From the NCBI GenBank assembly GCA_963836785.1, contig CAWIKW010000002.1, positions 620,001 through 684,000 on the forward strand: a stretch of 64,000 nt of DNA, given 5' to 3'. The position numbers and the translations under genes were made by a program. The notes under the pieces are model-generated. The model was given only the letters and a program-made list of their open reading frames with translations. It was not told the origin of the DNA and did not search any database. Of this stretch, positions 8,999-18,105 are shown one piece after another. The first letter of the stretch is position 1. Every line of letters starts with the position of its first letter. Origin of the DNA: DASQPR01 sp963836785. Its GTDB lineage: Bacteria > Actinomycetota > Actinomycetes > Mycobacteriales > Micromonosporaceae.

Positions 8999-9747
8999 CC
9001 GTTCCGGTGCCGAACCAGAATGTTGCCGGCGACAGCGATGCGATCCTTCGTCTGCACGGGTTGCGGGTCACGCTGGGCGGCAGCTCGATCCTGCATGGAG
9101 TCTCGTTCGACGTCGCGCCGAACGGCGTCACGGCACTTCTCGGGCGCAACGGTGTGGGGAAGACCACCACTCTCCGGGCCGTCATGGGTCTCGCGCCGTC
9201 CCGTGGCTCGGTCCGCTTCGCCGGAGCGGACATCGCCGGCATGGCCACGCACCGCATCGCCCGTCGTGGCATCGGGTACGTGCCTGAGGACCGAGCGGTG
9301 TTCGCGTCGCTGACTGTCCTGGAGAATTTGCGCCTCGCGCAACCGGACCAGCGCAGTGATCGATGGTCACGCATGTTCGAGCTTTTTCCCGTGCTACGCG
9401 AGCGTTCCGGGCAACCGGCCGGCACTCTGTCCGGGGGTGAGCAACAGATGCTCGCGCTCGGGCGGGTCCTGCTCGTGGACAATCGCCTGCTGCTTGTCGA
9501 CGAGCCGACGAAAGGTCTCGCGCCGCGGATCGCCACCGAGGTTGCGATCGCGCTCACCCGGATCGCGGAGGCCGTCCCGGTGCTGCTGGTGGAGCAAAAC
9601 CTTGCGGTGGTACGGCATGCCGCCCGTCACGCGGTCGTCCTGGACACCGGTCGGGTCGTACACACCGGTGACGCGGCCGCCCTTCTGGCCGACGCGAGGT
9701 TGACGAACGAGCTGCTCGGCGTCGCGTTGAAGGAGCCATCTCGATGA
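8995..9747 (+). CDS. LivF-type ABC transporter ATP-binding protein
   Basis: A 250-residue ATPase with Walker A GRNGVGKTT, IGYVPEDRAVFASLTV, signature LSGGEQQ, Walker B LLLVDEP and VEQNL at the H-loop, matching the LivF family in length and motif order. It works as the second ATPase of the HAAT transporter. Both ends overlap neighbours by four bases, so the two ATPases and the permeases are translationally coupled. Confidence 0.93.
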   Translation: MTVPVPNQNVAGDSDAILRLHGLRVTLGGSSILHGVSFDVAPNGVTALLGRNGVGKTTTLRAVMGLAPSRGSVRFAGADIAGMATHRIARRGIGYVPEDRAVFASLTVLENLRLAQPDQRSDRWSRMFELFPVLRERSGQPAGTLSGGEQQMLALGRVLLVDNRLLLVDEPTKGLAPRIATEVAIALTRIAEAVPVLLVEQNLAVVRHAARHAVVLDTGRVVHTGDAAALLADARLTNELLGVALKEPSR

Positions 9748-10613
9748 CCACCGTCGTCTTGCTGACGATCACCGGGCTGGGCGTGGCCGCACTCTACTTC
9801 CTTGTCGCGTCCGGCCTTTCGTTGATATTCGGACTGATGGATGTGCTGAACTTCGCCCACGGCGCATTTGTCACCATCGGTGGGTACGTCGGCTGGAGCG
9901 TCGCGAACGCTGTCGGCGGCACGCCCGGACTCGTCCTGTCCTGTCTCGCCGCGATCGCGGCCGGCGCCGGCATCGCGACGCTGACCGAACTCGTGGTCAT
10001 TCGTCCGCTGTACCGCCGTCCACTGGACCAGGTGCTTGCGACCGTCGGGCTCGGATTGGCGATACCGGCCGCGATCCAGGCGGGCTGGGGCGGCGATGCG
10101 CGGACGTGGAGTGTGCCGGCCTGGCTGTCGGGCACCGTGACCGTGGCGGGCGCTCACGTCCCGGCTATCCGGTTCATCCTCATCGCGGTCGCGATCGTGG
10201 TCCTGATCGGCCTGGCCACGTTTCTGGCCCGTACGAGGGCCGGCCTCATCGTTCGGGCCGGCGTCGAGAACCGGGACATGGTCACCGCGCTCGGCATCGA
10301 CGTACGAATCGCGTTCACCGGCATGTTCGCTCTCGGTGGTGCCGCGGCCGGGCTCGCCGGAGCCCTCGACGGTGTGTATCAAGGATCGGTGTCACCGGGC
10401 GACGGCACCTCGCTGCTGATCTTTGCGTTCGTCGTGGTGGTCTTGGGCCGGATGGGATCGATCGTCGGCACGGCAGTCGCCGCCGCCGTCGTCGGCCTGG
10501 TCCAGCAGTTCGCCAACTATGTGTCGGCGAATCTCGGCAGCCTGTCGGTCGTCATTCTGCTCGCGATCGTCCTGCTTGCTCGTCGGCGCAACCTCGTGGG
10601 GCGGCCGGCATGA
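9744..10613 (+). CDS. LivH-type ABC transporter permease
   Basis: A 289-residue permease with about eight hydrophobic segments and family motifs GLSLIFGLMDVLNFAHGAF near the start and GIDVRIAFTGMFALGGAAAGLAG in the cytoplasmic coupling region. It pairs with the LivM-type permease that follows (four-base overlap). GC-rich, with no sign of truncation. Confidence 0.92.
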   Translation: MTTVVLLTITGLGVAALYFLVASGLSLIFGLMDVLNFAHGAFVTIGGYVGWSVANAVGGTPGLVLSCLAAIAAGAGIATLTELVVIRPLYRRPLDQVLATVGLGLAIPAAIQAGWGGDARTWSVPAWLSGTVTVAGAHVPAIRFILIAVAIVVLIGLATFLARTRAGLIVRAGVENRDMVTALGIDVRIAFTGMFALGGAAAGLAGALDGVYQGSVSPGDGTSLLIFAFVVVVLGRMGSIVGTAVAAAVVGLVQQFANYVSANLGSLSVVILLAIVLLARRRNLVGRPA

Positions 10614-11683
10614 CATTCCTGCGCCGGGCCTGGTGGCTGCACGCACTTGTCGTGGCGGCGCTGCTCGCGGCCGTGCCTTACTCGACACTCACGCTACCCG
10701 GCGTGTTTGACGGGCCGTTCAACTCGCCCGGCGTCGATCAGCTGCTCGCCGTCTGCCTCGTCTTCGCCGGGCTGTCCATCAGCTACGACCTGATGTTCGG
10801 CTACACCGGCATCCTGTCCTTCGGCCACGGCATGTACGTAACGGTGGGCATGTATGCCACGACGATTCTGGTCAACCACGCCGGTTTCGGGCTGTGGACG
10901 TCGGCTGCGATCGGACTGGCCGGCGCCGTCATCGCGGCGGTCGCGCTCGGTGCGGTCGCGCTGCGCGTCTCGGGGATCGGGTTCGCGATGGTCACGCTCG
11001 CCTTCGGGCAAGCCGTGTCGATCCTCGTGCTGTCCGGATCGCCGCAGCTCACTGGCGGCGAACAGGGCCAGGCGTTGCGCGACGACGCCGTGCCGACCGC
11101 GCTGGCCGGGGTGCTGAACACGCCCCACCTGTACTGGATCGCGTTGGCATACCTCGGCGTCTGCGTTGCGGTCGTGTGGGGGATCTCGGCGTCGATGCCC
11201 GGCAAGGTGATGCGCGCGCTGCGCGATAACGAGCGCCGCGTCGAAGTGCTCGGACTCAACCCGTACCTGTTCAAGCTGTTGTCGTTCGCGATCGCAAGCG
11301 TGCTCGCCGCCGCCGGCGGCGTCGTCTATCTGTTGTTGCTCGGCGGCGCTACGCCGACGGTGTCGACGTCGGACTTCACCCTGGCGCTGCTGGTGATGGT
11401 GGTGCTCGGCGGATCCGGACGGCGATGGGGTGCGATCGTCGGCGGGGCGGTGTACGCCTATGCCAGCCAATCGCTGACCCGGCTGTCCGGTTCGTCGGGT
11501 GTCGCCGCGTTGCCGGGCGTGGTGCGTGGCCCGTTGGAGCAGCCGCTGTTTCTTTTGGGCCTGGCATTCGTCGTCATTGTCTTGTTCGTTCCGGGCGGCA
11601 TCACCGGCCTACCGGCCCGGCTGCGCGCCGTCTCCGGAGCGCGTACGGCCGGAAAGGATGTATCGCCGGGCGACCTACGTTGA
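10610..11683 (+). CDS. LivM-type ABC transporter permease
   Basis: A 357-residue permease with SYDLMFGYTGILSFGHGMYV in the N-terminal half, the coupling region MRALRDNERRVEVLGLNPY and GGSGRRWGAIVGG near the end, the usual LivM pattern. ATG 10610 overlaps the LivH stop (ATGA), whereas upstream in-frame sequence is not permease-like. It is the last gene of the transporter operon and converges on the PucR-type regulator after 55 bases. Confidence 0.92.
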   Translation: MTFLRRAWWLHALVVAALLAAVPYSTLTLPGVFDGPFNSPGVDQLLAVCLVFAGLSISYDLMFGYTGILSFGHGMYVTVGMYATTILVNHAGFGLWTSAAIGLAGAVIAAVALGAVALRVSGIGFAMVTLAFGQAVSILVLSGSPQLTGGEQGQALRDDAVPTALAGVLNTPHLYWIALAYLGVCVAVVWGISASMPGKVMRALRDNERRVEVLGLNPYLFKLLSFAIASVLAAAGGVVYLLLLGGATPTVSTSDFTLALLVMVVLGGSGRRWGAIVGGAVYAYASQSLTRLSGSSGVAALPGVVRGPLEQPLFLLGLAFVVIVLFVPGGITGLPARLRAVSGARTAGKDVSPGDLR

Positions 11684-11738
11684 TTCCGTTGGCGAACCCG
11701 GGCCGTTGGGTCAAGCGATGGTGCGGGCGATCCGCGGG

Positions 11739-13619
11739 TCATTGCCCGGCTAGCGATGGCCCGATCGCGTGCAACCGGAGAGCCAGTTGGATTTCCAACG
11801 CTCGCTCGGGCTTCTGCCAGTCCGCGCCGAGCAGTTGGGCGATGCGATCCAGACGTTGCGTGACCGTATTGACGTGCACGTGCAGCGCCTCGGCCGCGCG
11901 CGAAAGTCCGGTGCCGACGGTGAAATATGCCTGCATGGTCCCGACGAGTGCCGTCCCGCGCCGCGCGTCGTAGGCGAGGACAGGCCCGATCGTCCGCTCG
12001 ATGAAACCGGTGACGTCCCGATCGTCGCCCAGCAGCAGGCCGATGAAGCCCATTTCGGTGGCGCTGGCACCGTCGCCGGTGCGGCCGAGCGCGATCAGCG
12101 CCGACGCGACCCGATCGGCGTCGCGGAACAGACCGGCGAACTCGGCCGGGTCGGTCGATGGACCGGCCGCGCCGGCCGTTGTGCCGGTGGGCCGGGTTCG
12201 CGCGAGGTCCCGTATCACGGCGCGCGATGCGTCGCCGGGATCGCTGCCGGGCAGCAGCAACGCGATCCGAGTCTGCCGGGCCGCCGCGAGGCCGCCTCGG
12301 CTCGACGCATAGGTGGACGCCCACGAGAACGTACGTTGGCGCAACGGATCGTCGTCGGCGGCCAGGACAACCAACACGTGCGGTCGATCCAGGTCGACGC
12401 CGAGGCGGACCGCGCGCGTCCGCAGCGCATCGGAATTGTGGTCGCGGTAGGTGAGCAGATCGTCGAGGAGGTCGCCACGCACGCGGCCTTCGGCTTCGGC
12501 CACGTTGCGAGCGAACAACTGCAGCAGGGCGGTCACGACGGCGGCGCGTTCGAGGATACGTTGGTCCGCGTCGACCAGGCTCACCTTGGGTCGCAAGGCA
12601 AGCGCACCGAGCACTTCGGTGCCGGCGAAGATCGGTGCCACCCAGACGCCGTCGCGCAGAACGCTTCGGCCCTCGTGGCGCGAGGCGGCGACCGCGTCGG
12701 CGATAAGTGACGGGTCGTGGGTGTCGGTGCCGTACAACGTGCGACCGCCGTCGTCGTACACGACCAGGGTGCCGCCGAAAAGTTCGGTCACCGCGGCAGC
12801 CACGTCCTCGAGGCCACCACCCCGCAGGACGATGGCGCTCATCCGGTCGTGGGCCGCGGCAGCGCGTTCCACCGACGCGCTGTGCGCGCGGATGACGGCA
12901 TTGGCCGCCGACAACTCTTGCAACGCCGTGCGGGTCTCGTCGAGCAGGCGCGTGGTGTCGATGGCGACGGCGGCGTGCGCGGCCAGCGACACCAGCAGCG
13001 CCACTTCCTCACGCGCGAACGGCCGTTCCGTCCGGTTGGCGGCGTACAGGACGCCGATCACGCTGGAGCCCAGCCGCAGCGGCACGCCGAGGATCGCGAT
13101 GAGCCCTTCCTCGCCGACGCCGGCGTCGATGCTGCCGGTGTGCTTGAAACGGCTGTCCTTCGGATAGTTCGCCGTGACGTACGGCCGCGCGGTCTGGCTC
13201 ACCAGCCCGCCGAGCCCTTCGCCCATACCCAACCGGAGATTCTGGAATCGCGCCGATACCGAGCCGTCGGTGACGCGCATCGCGGTGTCGCCGCGTTCGT
13301 TGTCGGTCAACGTCATGTACGCGACGTCGGTGCCGAGCAACGTCCGGGCCCGCCGAACGATGGCGGTCAACACGGCATCCAGCTGGCGCAGCCCGGCCAG
13401 GTCGTTGGCCGTGTCGTAGAGCGCGGACAGCTCCTCCTCCCGGCGCCGGCGACGGCCGAGCAGGCTGCGCACGCGCAGGGCGACGAGCTTCGCCTCCTCA
13501 AGTTCGGCCACTTCGGCCGCGGGCAGGCCGGCGGTCCGGGCAGCGATCAGCGGCCCCTCGAATTCGACCGGCGCCGCCTCCCGCGCCAGCAGGTCAAGGA
13601 ACTCGCGGGTCGCCGGCAT
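11739..13619 (-). CDS. GAF-domain PucR-family transcriptional regulator
   Basis: A 626-residue regulator. An N-terminal helical part leads to a GAF sensor domain at about 75-220 (LLGTDVAYMTLTDNERGD, GLIAILGVPLRLGSSVIGVLYAAN). A second sensor-like or GGDEF-related stretch follows (about 250-500). The C-terminal PucR helix-turn-helix lies at about 560-620 (RAAEALHVHVNTVTQRLDRIA). Such proteins commonly regulate catabolism of small acids, purines or polyhydroxybutyrate-related compounds. It lies 11 bases after the 3-hydroxybutyrate dehydrogenase on the same strand and converges with the transporter. ATG 13619 has no clear ribosome-binding site; an in-frame TTG 15 bases upstream could be used through coupling. 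Confidence 0.87.
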   Translation of the reverse strand: MPATREFLDLLAREAAPVEFEGPLIAARTAGLPAAEVAELEEAKLVALRVRSLLGRRRRREEELSALYDTANDLAGLRQLDAVLTAIVRRARTLLGTDVAYMTLTDNERGDTAMRVTDGSVSARFQNLRLGMGEGLGGLVSQTARPYVTANYPKDSRFKHTGSIDAGVGEEGLIAILGVPLRLGSSVIGVLYAANRTERPFAREEVALLVSLAAHAAVAIDTTRLLDETRTALQELSAANAVIRAHSASVERAAAAHDRMSAIVLRGGGLEDVAAAVTELFGGTLVVYDDGGRTLYGTDTHDPSLIADAVAASRHEGRSVLRDGVWVAPIFAGTEVLGALALRPKVSLVDADQRILERAAVVTALLQLFARNVAEAEGRVRGDLLDDLLTYRDHNSDALRTRAVRLGVDLDRPHVLVVLAADDDPLRQRTFSWASTYASSRGGLAAARQTRIALLLPGSDPGDASRAVIRDLARTRPTGTTAGAAGPSTDPAEFAGLFRDADRVASALIALGRTGDGASATEMGFIGLLLGDDRDVTGFIERTIGPVLAYDARRGTALVGTMQAYFTVGTGLSRAAEALHVHVNTVTQRLDRIAQLLGADWQKPERALEIQLALRLHAIGPSLAGQ

Positions 13620-13630
13620 GAGGGCAATTG

Positions 13631-14413
13631 TCAACTGGCCGTCCACCCGCCGTCGAGCCTCAGCGACGCACCGGTGATGAAGGCGGCGGCCGGCGAGCAC
13701 AGATATGCGACGAGTTCCGCCACCTCGGCTGGTTCGATCAGGCGCTTGATCGCCGAGCGGACGAGCAGGATGCTCTCGAGCACATCGGCTTCGGCAATGC
13801 CGTGGGCGGCCGCCTGCGCCGCTATCTGATCTTCAACGAGCGGCGTGCGGACGTACCCGGGGCTCACGCAGTTGGCCGTGACACCATGGCCGGCGCCTTC
13901 CAGCGCGACGACCTTGGACAGACCCTCCAGGCCATGCTTGGCGGCGACATAGGCCGCTTTGAACGGTGAGGCGCGCAGACCGTGTACGGACGAGATGTTG
14001 ACGACCCGTCCCCAGCCCTGGTCGTACATGGCCGGCAGCGCCCGCCGCACGATGCGAAACGGCGCCTCGACCATCACCCGCTGGATGTACGCGAATCGTT
14101 CGCCCGGGAATTCCGGGACTGGCGCGATGTGCTGGAGGCCGGCGCTGTTCACCACGATCGTCGCGCCGCCCAGGTCGATAGCATCGATCGCCTCGGTCGC
14201 GGCGAGATCCACCGCGAGTGCGTCACCGCCGATGTCGGCCGCGAGCTTCTCGACCGCGGCAGCGTTGAGGTCGACCGCCAATACGTGCGCACCGGCGGCG
14301 GCAAGGCGTACGGCGACGGCCCGACCGATTCCGCTGGCTGCCCCGGTCACGACGGCGGTACGGCCGTGCAGATCGAGGCGGACCACACGGTCGACGGGTT
14401 CGGCGATCGTCAT
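13631..14413 (-). CDS. 3-hydroxybutyrate dehydrogenase-like SDR
   Basis: A 260-residue SDR with NAD motif TGAASGIG (near residue 24), NSAG, active-site serine in NISSVHGL and YVAAK as the catalytic pair. The stretch SSVHGLRASPFKAAYVAAK and the C-terminal ITGASLRLDGGW closely follow D-3-hydroxybutyrate dehydrogenases, which oxidise 3-hydroxybutyrate to acetoacetate. It is the promoter-proximal gene of a two-gene operon with the PucR-type regulator. I am fairly sure of the subfamily, less so of exact substrate. Confidence 0.83.
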   Translation of the reverse strand: MTIAEPVDRVVRLDLHGRTAVVTGAASGIGRAVAVRLAAAGAHVLAVDLNAAAVEKLAADIGGDALAVDLAATEAIDAIDLGGATIVVNSAGLQHIAPVPEFPGERFAYIQRVMVEAPFRIVRRALPAMYDQGWGRVVNISSVHGLRASPFKAAYVAAKHGLEGLSKVVALEGAGHGVTANCVSPGYVRTPLVEDQIAAQAAAHGIAEADVLESILLVRSAIKRLIEPAEVAELVAYLCSPAAAFITGASLRLDGGWTAS

Positions 14414-14461
14414 GGGCCGAACTTACGGATCTGCCGACCGCCCGCCCATGGGTGGCGGACA

Positions 14462-14492
14462 CACACTGTGTGCCGAATGCATGTGGGCCACA
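14462..14492. promoter_or_regulatory. Paired CACA/TGTG palindromes upstream of the 3-hydroxybutyrate dehydrogenase operon
   Basis: Two odd palindromes lie close together: CACACTGTGTG (14462-14472) and TGTGGGCCACA (14482-14492), with centres 20 bases apart, about two helical turns. They sit 49-79 bases upstream of the dehydrogenase start on the minus strand. The half-sites match those at 6862-6876 before the transporter operon, suggesting one regulator for both. Confidence 0.4.
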
Positions 14493-14507
14493 ACGCGTCT
14501 TCGAGTG

Positions 14508-14702
14508 CTACCTGTTCGAAGGAGAGTCGTCCGACGTCGCGTCGTCCGCGAGTTCATCGGGGTTGATGCTCAGCGTCGCGAGGAGACTTGCGTTGTCGTT
14601 TACGTCGATGCGCGCCGGCAGCTGTCGATCAACCCACTCGGCGCGATCGTTGAGCCCCCGGAGCTTGAGCAGTTCGATGACCTTGGTCTTGTTGATCTCC
14701 AT
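14508..14702 (-). CDS. Small conserved protein of unknown function
   Basis: A 64-residue acidic protein starting MEINKTKVIELLKLRG. It has a helical, soluble composition (LNDRAEWVDRQLPARIDVN), ends in an Asp/Ser-rich tail and has no membrane segment. Proteins of this look are widespread single-gene annotations in actinobacteria, but I know of no function. An upstream in-frame ATG (14723) would add seven residues; ATG 14702 lies behind AGAGGGCAGGT. It stands alone between the dehydrogenase promoter region and a 700-base gene-free stretch. Confidence 0.7.
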   Translation of the reverse strand: MEINKTKVIELLKLRGLNDRAEWVDRQLPARIDVNDNASLLATLSINPDELADDATSDDSPSNR

Positions 14703-15432
14703 TGGGACCTGCCCTCTGTTCACTCGCCCGAATGATGGACCAGAGCCCGGGCCACTTCACCGACCGTACGCCACCGGCGGCGCCGTCGTTGCATCGGCGC
14801 GCGCGGATGGCATCGACGGGTTCCGATGATGAACGGCTCAGGCCCGCTGGTCGAGATTTTCACATTAGGGACATCTCGTCGCGTTTGAGGGTAACGTGAA
14901 TGTGTTTCCGGATGTCGGATCCAGACTCGTCGCCGACACCTTCTCGATGTCGCAGCTGGATCTTGCATGGGTTTCCACACGGGATTCCGGCTGGTAATCC
15001 ACACGGCATTCGACACGGGGGCACGCATCATGGCAGGTGGGGCAGCAGCGTCCGGTCCGGCCAAGATTCGTCTGCCCGGCCGGCCAGGCTTGACGATCGC
15101 CCGCGATGGCGTGCCGCTGTGTGCGGAGCCGGCGAGAGGTGTTGCCGTGCCTCCGGCGGTGACGCTCGCATTTGCTATCCGTGGGAACTTCCCGTGGCTG
15201 CGGGTGATCCGGCTACATCGTACTGGCGGGCGCGGTCCTCGCATCGCTGGTGACCCAGTGGAGGTCACCGGAGCATCGATGAACTCGGCACGCTCGGCCG
15301 CCTTGTAAGGCCACACGTGGGCGGTCGCTCACATGATTTGTTACGGCCGCCGCATCTACGACGGCCGCCGCGTCGATCGGCCAAACGGTCGAACGACGCG
15401 ACGACGACAGATACGACAGGGAGGTGGTCGCG
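14703..15432. other. Gene-free stretch of about 730 bases
   Basis: I find no ORF with protein-like composition on either strand; those present are Arg/Ser/Pro-rich shadows. Around 14970-15020 the short string CCACACGG or CGACACGG recurs three times within about 50 bases. The 3' end (15419-15424) carries GGGAGG, the ribosome-binding site of the universal stress gene. A promoter for that gene must lie here, but I cannot mark its elements. Confidence 0.5.
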
Positions 15433-15942
15433 GTGGAGCCCACTGGTCGGGTCGTCGTCGGCGTCGGCCGATCCCTCGGCGCGTACCAAGCGCTGCGTTA
15501 CGCCGTTGGCGAGGCACGTCGACGGGACGTCATTCTCGTGGCGGTGCGGACATTTCACTTAGCCAATGGCGAGGAGGGCCTCCTGAACGCCGCGCTTTTG
15601 ACGAGCGCCGCCACCGAACAAGTTCGCTCGGCCTTTACCGAAGCAGTCGGCCAATTTCCGCCGGATGTCGAGATCGAAATTGTCGTGCTCGCGGGTCCGG
15701 CCGGCAGCGCGCTTGTGTCGGTGGCCGATCGCGAGTCCGATTTGTTGATCATTGGTGGTTGTGGCGCGCGCCGATGGGGCCGCCTGCGCACCGCGGCGAC
15801 TGCGCGATTCTGTGCGCGACATTCGATCTGTCCCGTGGTGATCGTTCCTCCCACGGCGTTGGCGCGATCGGGTCAGGCCGATCGCCTCGCGCGGCATACT
15901 GCCCGCGACATCGAGGACTACCTCGAGCGCCAGCGGCGATGA
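15433..15942 (+). CDS. Universal stress protein (UspA family)
   Basis: A 169-residue single-domain Usp protein: GRVVVGVGRSLGAYQALRYAV opens the fold and DLLIIGGCGARRWGRL followed by CPVVIVP closes it. The usual ATP-binding signature GxxGx(9)GS is degenerate here (no GS after the arginine-rich stretch), so nucleotide binding is uncertain. GTG 15433 lies 8 bases after GGGAGG; a GTG nine bases upstream overlaps that site and is less likely. It is monocistronic by context. Confidence 0.85.
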   Translation: MEPTGRVVVGVGRSLGAYQALRYAVGEARRRDVILVAVRTFHLANGEEGLLNAALLTSAATEQVRSAFTEAVGQFPPDVEIEIVVLAGPAGSALVSVADRESDLLIIGGCGARRWGRLRTAATARFCARHSICPVVIVPPTALARSGQADRLARHTARDIEDYLERQRR

Positions 15943-16166
15943 TCCCGACAATCGGCCCAGATGGTCGGTGCGGGGGTGGAAGGGCGGTTTACCACCAATG
16001 AGCAGAAACGTCTCCCGGATGCGGACTTCCGACCCTTCGCGCCCGGCACCGTGTTTCACTCGATTAGGGCGGCCCGTCTCGGCTTCGTCCATCACAGGAT
16101 TCGAGCGGCCCGCGTAACGGCGAGCGTCGAATGACGCGCACCGCGTTGCGGTTTGGAGGAGTGGTC

Positions 16167-17638
16167 ATGACGGCGGTAGCAGAACGCGTCGCCAAGAAAG
16201 CGTCGCGCGGCCGGGGTTCGACCGGTCGAGTGGCACGGCCTGATAGCACCGAGCATCTGAGCCGCGCGGAACGAGTGGCCCGCGGCAAGGCAGCGAGAGC
16301 ATTGACGCCGCTCGAATCACACGCCGACTTCGGCTCGCGCCGGTCGCGGGATCCGATCGCGCTGCTGTTGGCGCAGGCGACGTCTCGGGTGCCCGAGCTG
16401 GTTCCGATCCGGCACGGCCGGATGGTGGTATCCCCATTCGCCTTTTACCGCGGCGCCGCATTGCCGATGACCGTCGATCTCGCCTACACGCCGGCATCGG
16501 GGTTGCGCGTGCAGTTGTGCGGCGACGCTCACCTGTCGAACTTCGGCGCGTTCGCCTCGCCGGCGCGACGCATGGTGTTCGATGTCAATGACTTCGACGA
16601 GACCCTCCCCGGTCCGTTTGAGTGGGATGTCAAACGTCTGGCCGCGAGTTTCTCGATCGCTGGGCGCGACAACGGCTTCCCGGCCAAGATGCGGCGCAAA
16701 CTCGACGTCGCGGTTGGCGAGTCCTACCGCATGGCGATGCGAGGGTTCGCCGACCAGCCGTTGATGAATGTCTGGTATGCGCATCTCGACGTCGAGGACG
16801 CCATGCAGAACTTCAAATCCGACATCAAAGCCAAGCGGGTCAAAACCCTGGAGTCGATGCTGGCGAAGGCCCACACCCACGACAGCACTCAGGCGTTGGC
16901 CAAGCTCACGACCGTGGTGGATGGACAGCGGCGCATCGTGAGCGAGCCGCCGACGATCGTGCCCGTCGAAGAGGTCTTCAGCGACTTTGAGAGCACCGCC
17001 GTGTATGAACTCATCGGTACCGTCGTCGGTCAATACCGCCGCAGTCTGCAATCCGACCGGCGGCATCTGCTCGAGCAGTTCACGCTGAACCAGGTCGCCC
17101 GCAAGGTGGTCGGAGTCGGCAGCGTCGGCACCCGGGCGTGGATCGTGCTCATGGATGCCGGTGACGGCGACGAACCGCTGTTCCTACAGGCCAAAGAGGC
17201 GCAGCCGTCGGTGTTGGAGGACTTTTGCGGTCGGAGCGAGTACCGCAACGAGGGCGAGCGTGTCGTCGCGGGCCAGCGGCTCATGCAGGCGGCCAGCGAC
17301 ATCTTCCTCGGCTGGACCCACGTACGCGGACCCGATGGAGTCGAGCGCGACTATCTACGTCCGTCAGCTCCGCGACTGGAAGTTCTCGATGCCGATCGAA
17401 TACCTGCGCCCGCAGGGCATGATGATCTACGCACAGGATGTGCGGCTGGACACTGGCGCGGGCGCATGCTCGCTCCGGCGATCGCGTTGCGCTCGCGGCC
17501 TACCTCGGCGGGTCCGACAAGTTCGATCAGGCGATCGCGGAGTTCGCGGAAACGTACGCCGACCAGAACGACCACGACTACGCCGACTTCCAACGCGCCG
17601 TCAAAGACGGCGTCGTCCAGGCGCTCGAGGGAATCTGA
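16167..17638 (+). pseudogene. DUF2252 protein gene with two +1 frameshifts
   Basis: Residues up to GWTHVRGPDGVERDY follow the DUF2252 family (about 450 residues; LCGDAHLSNFG, FDVNDFDETLPGPFEWDVKRLAAS), a kinase-like fold of unknown function. Just after position 17352 an extra base, most simply C17355, moves the family sequence (VRQLRDWKFSMPIEYL) into the next frame. An extra G at about 17437 moves it again, to MCGWTLARAHARSGD and the natural end near 17638. Dropping both bases restores one continuous reading frame. The start ATG 16167 follows GGAGGAG. This is either a recent pseudogene or two sequence errors. Confidence 0.85.
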
Positions 17639-17657
17639 CCGCACGCACGTAGACGCC

Positions 17658-17688
17658 GATCCGGTGGCCCGGTCTGGGCCACCGGATC
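17658..17688. terminator. Strong hairpin terminator after the DUF2252 gene
   Basis: A perfect 13-bp stem (GATCCGGTGGCCC / GGGCCACCGGATC) around the loop GGTCT, 20 bases after the DUF2252 stop. No T-tract follows, but the stem is long and very stable. Between here and the small gene at 17942 I see no other feature. Confidence 0.7.
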
Positions 17689-17941
17689 GGCCGCATGCGG
17701 GCCTATGTGCGATTCCGGCCCAGGTCGCCGCAAATTTCGCCGGCGCGGTACGGAGGCATCGACCGTGCTAGGGCGTAGGGTGAGCATCGTCCGCCTGGCT
17801 CCCAGGGCGCCCATGTAAACCGCACCCCAACCGGCGCCACCCGGCACCCGTGGCCCAGCCATCGGCCGGACCGGATCCATCGCAGACAGCGAGTTCGCCT
17901 GCGACGGCCAATCGCCGCCTGCACAGAATGGACAACGGATC

Positions 17942-18070
17942 ATGGCAAACAAGGACAGCCAGAAGGCCAACACGAAGAAGGTCGGCAAGACCCTCAAGGA
18001 AAAGCGGTCGGCCAAGCGGGCCAAAGCGGCAGATAAGACCGCGTCGCACATCCCGCCGACGAATCACTGA
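17942..18070 (+). CDS. Small lysine-rich protein, 42 residues
   Basis: ATG to TGA encodes 42 residues beginning MANKDSQKANTKKVGK and ending PPTNH. About a third are Lys or Arg; predicted to be soluble and disordered or helical. Short Lys/Ala-rich proteins with this kind of opening occur in many actinobacteria without known function. The ORF is closed by a hairpin terminator 13 bases downstream (18083-18105), which supports its being a real transcript end. The ribosome-binding site is weak. Confidence 0.65.
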   Translation: MANKDSQKANTKKVGKTLKEKRSAKRAKAADKTASHIPPTNH

Positions 18071-18082
18071 TTTCCGCATCCG

Positions 18083-18105
18083 ACCGCCGGCGCCACCGGC
18101 GGTTT
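18083..18105 (+). terminator. Hairpin terminator after the small lysine-rich gene
   Basis: An 8-bp perfect stem (ACCGCCGG / CCGGCGGT) with loop CGCCA, running into TTT. It starts 13 bases after the stop of the 42-residue ORF. Confidence 0.6.

Noticed and set aside
14967..15308. Plus-strand ORF of 113 residues in the gene-free stretch
   Set aside because: No ribosome-binding site, no recognisable pattern and composition unlike neighbouring genes.
16167..17638. Programmed ribosomal frameshifting in the DUF2252 gene
   Set aside because: Two separate +1 sites without slippery sequences, and the family is normally a single uninterrupted frame.
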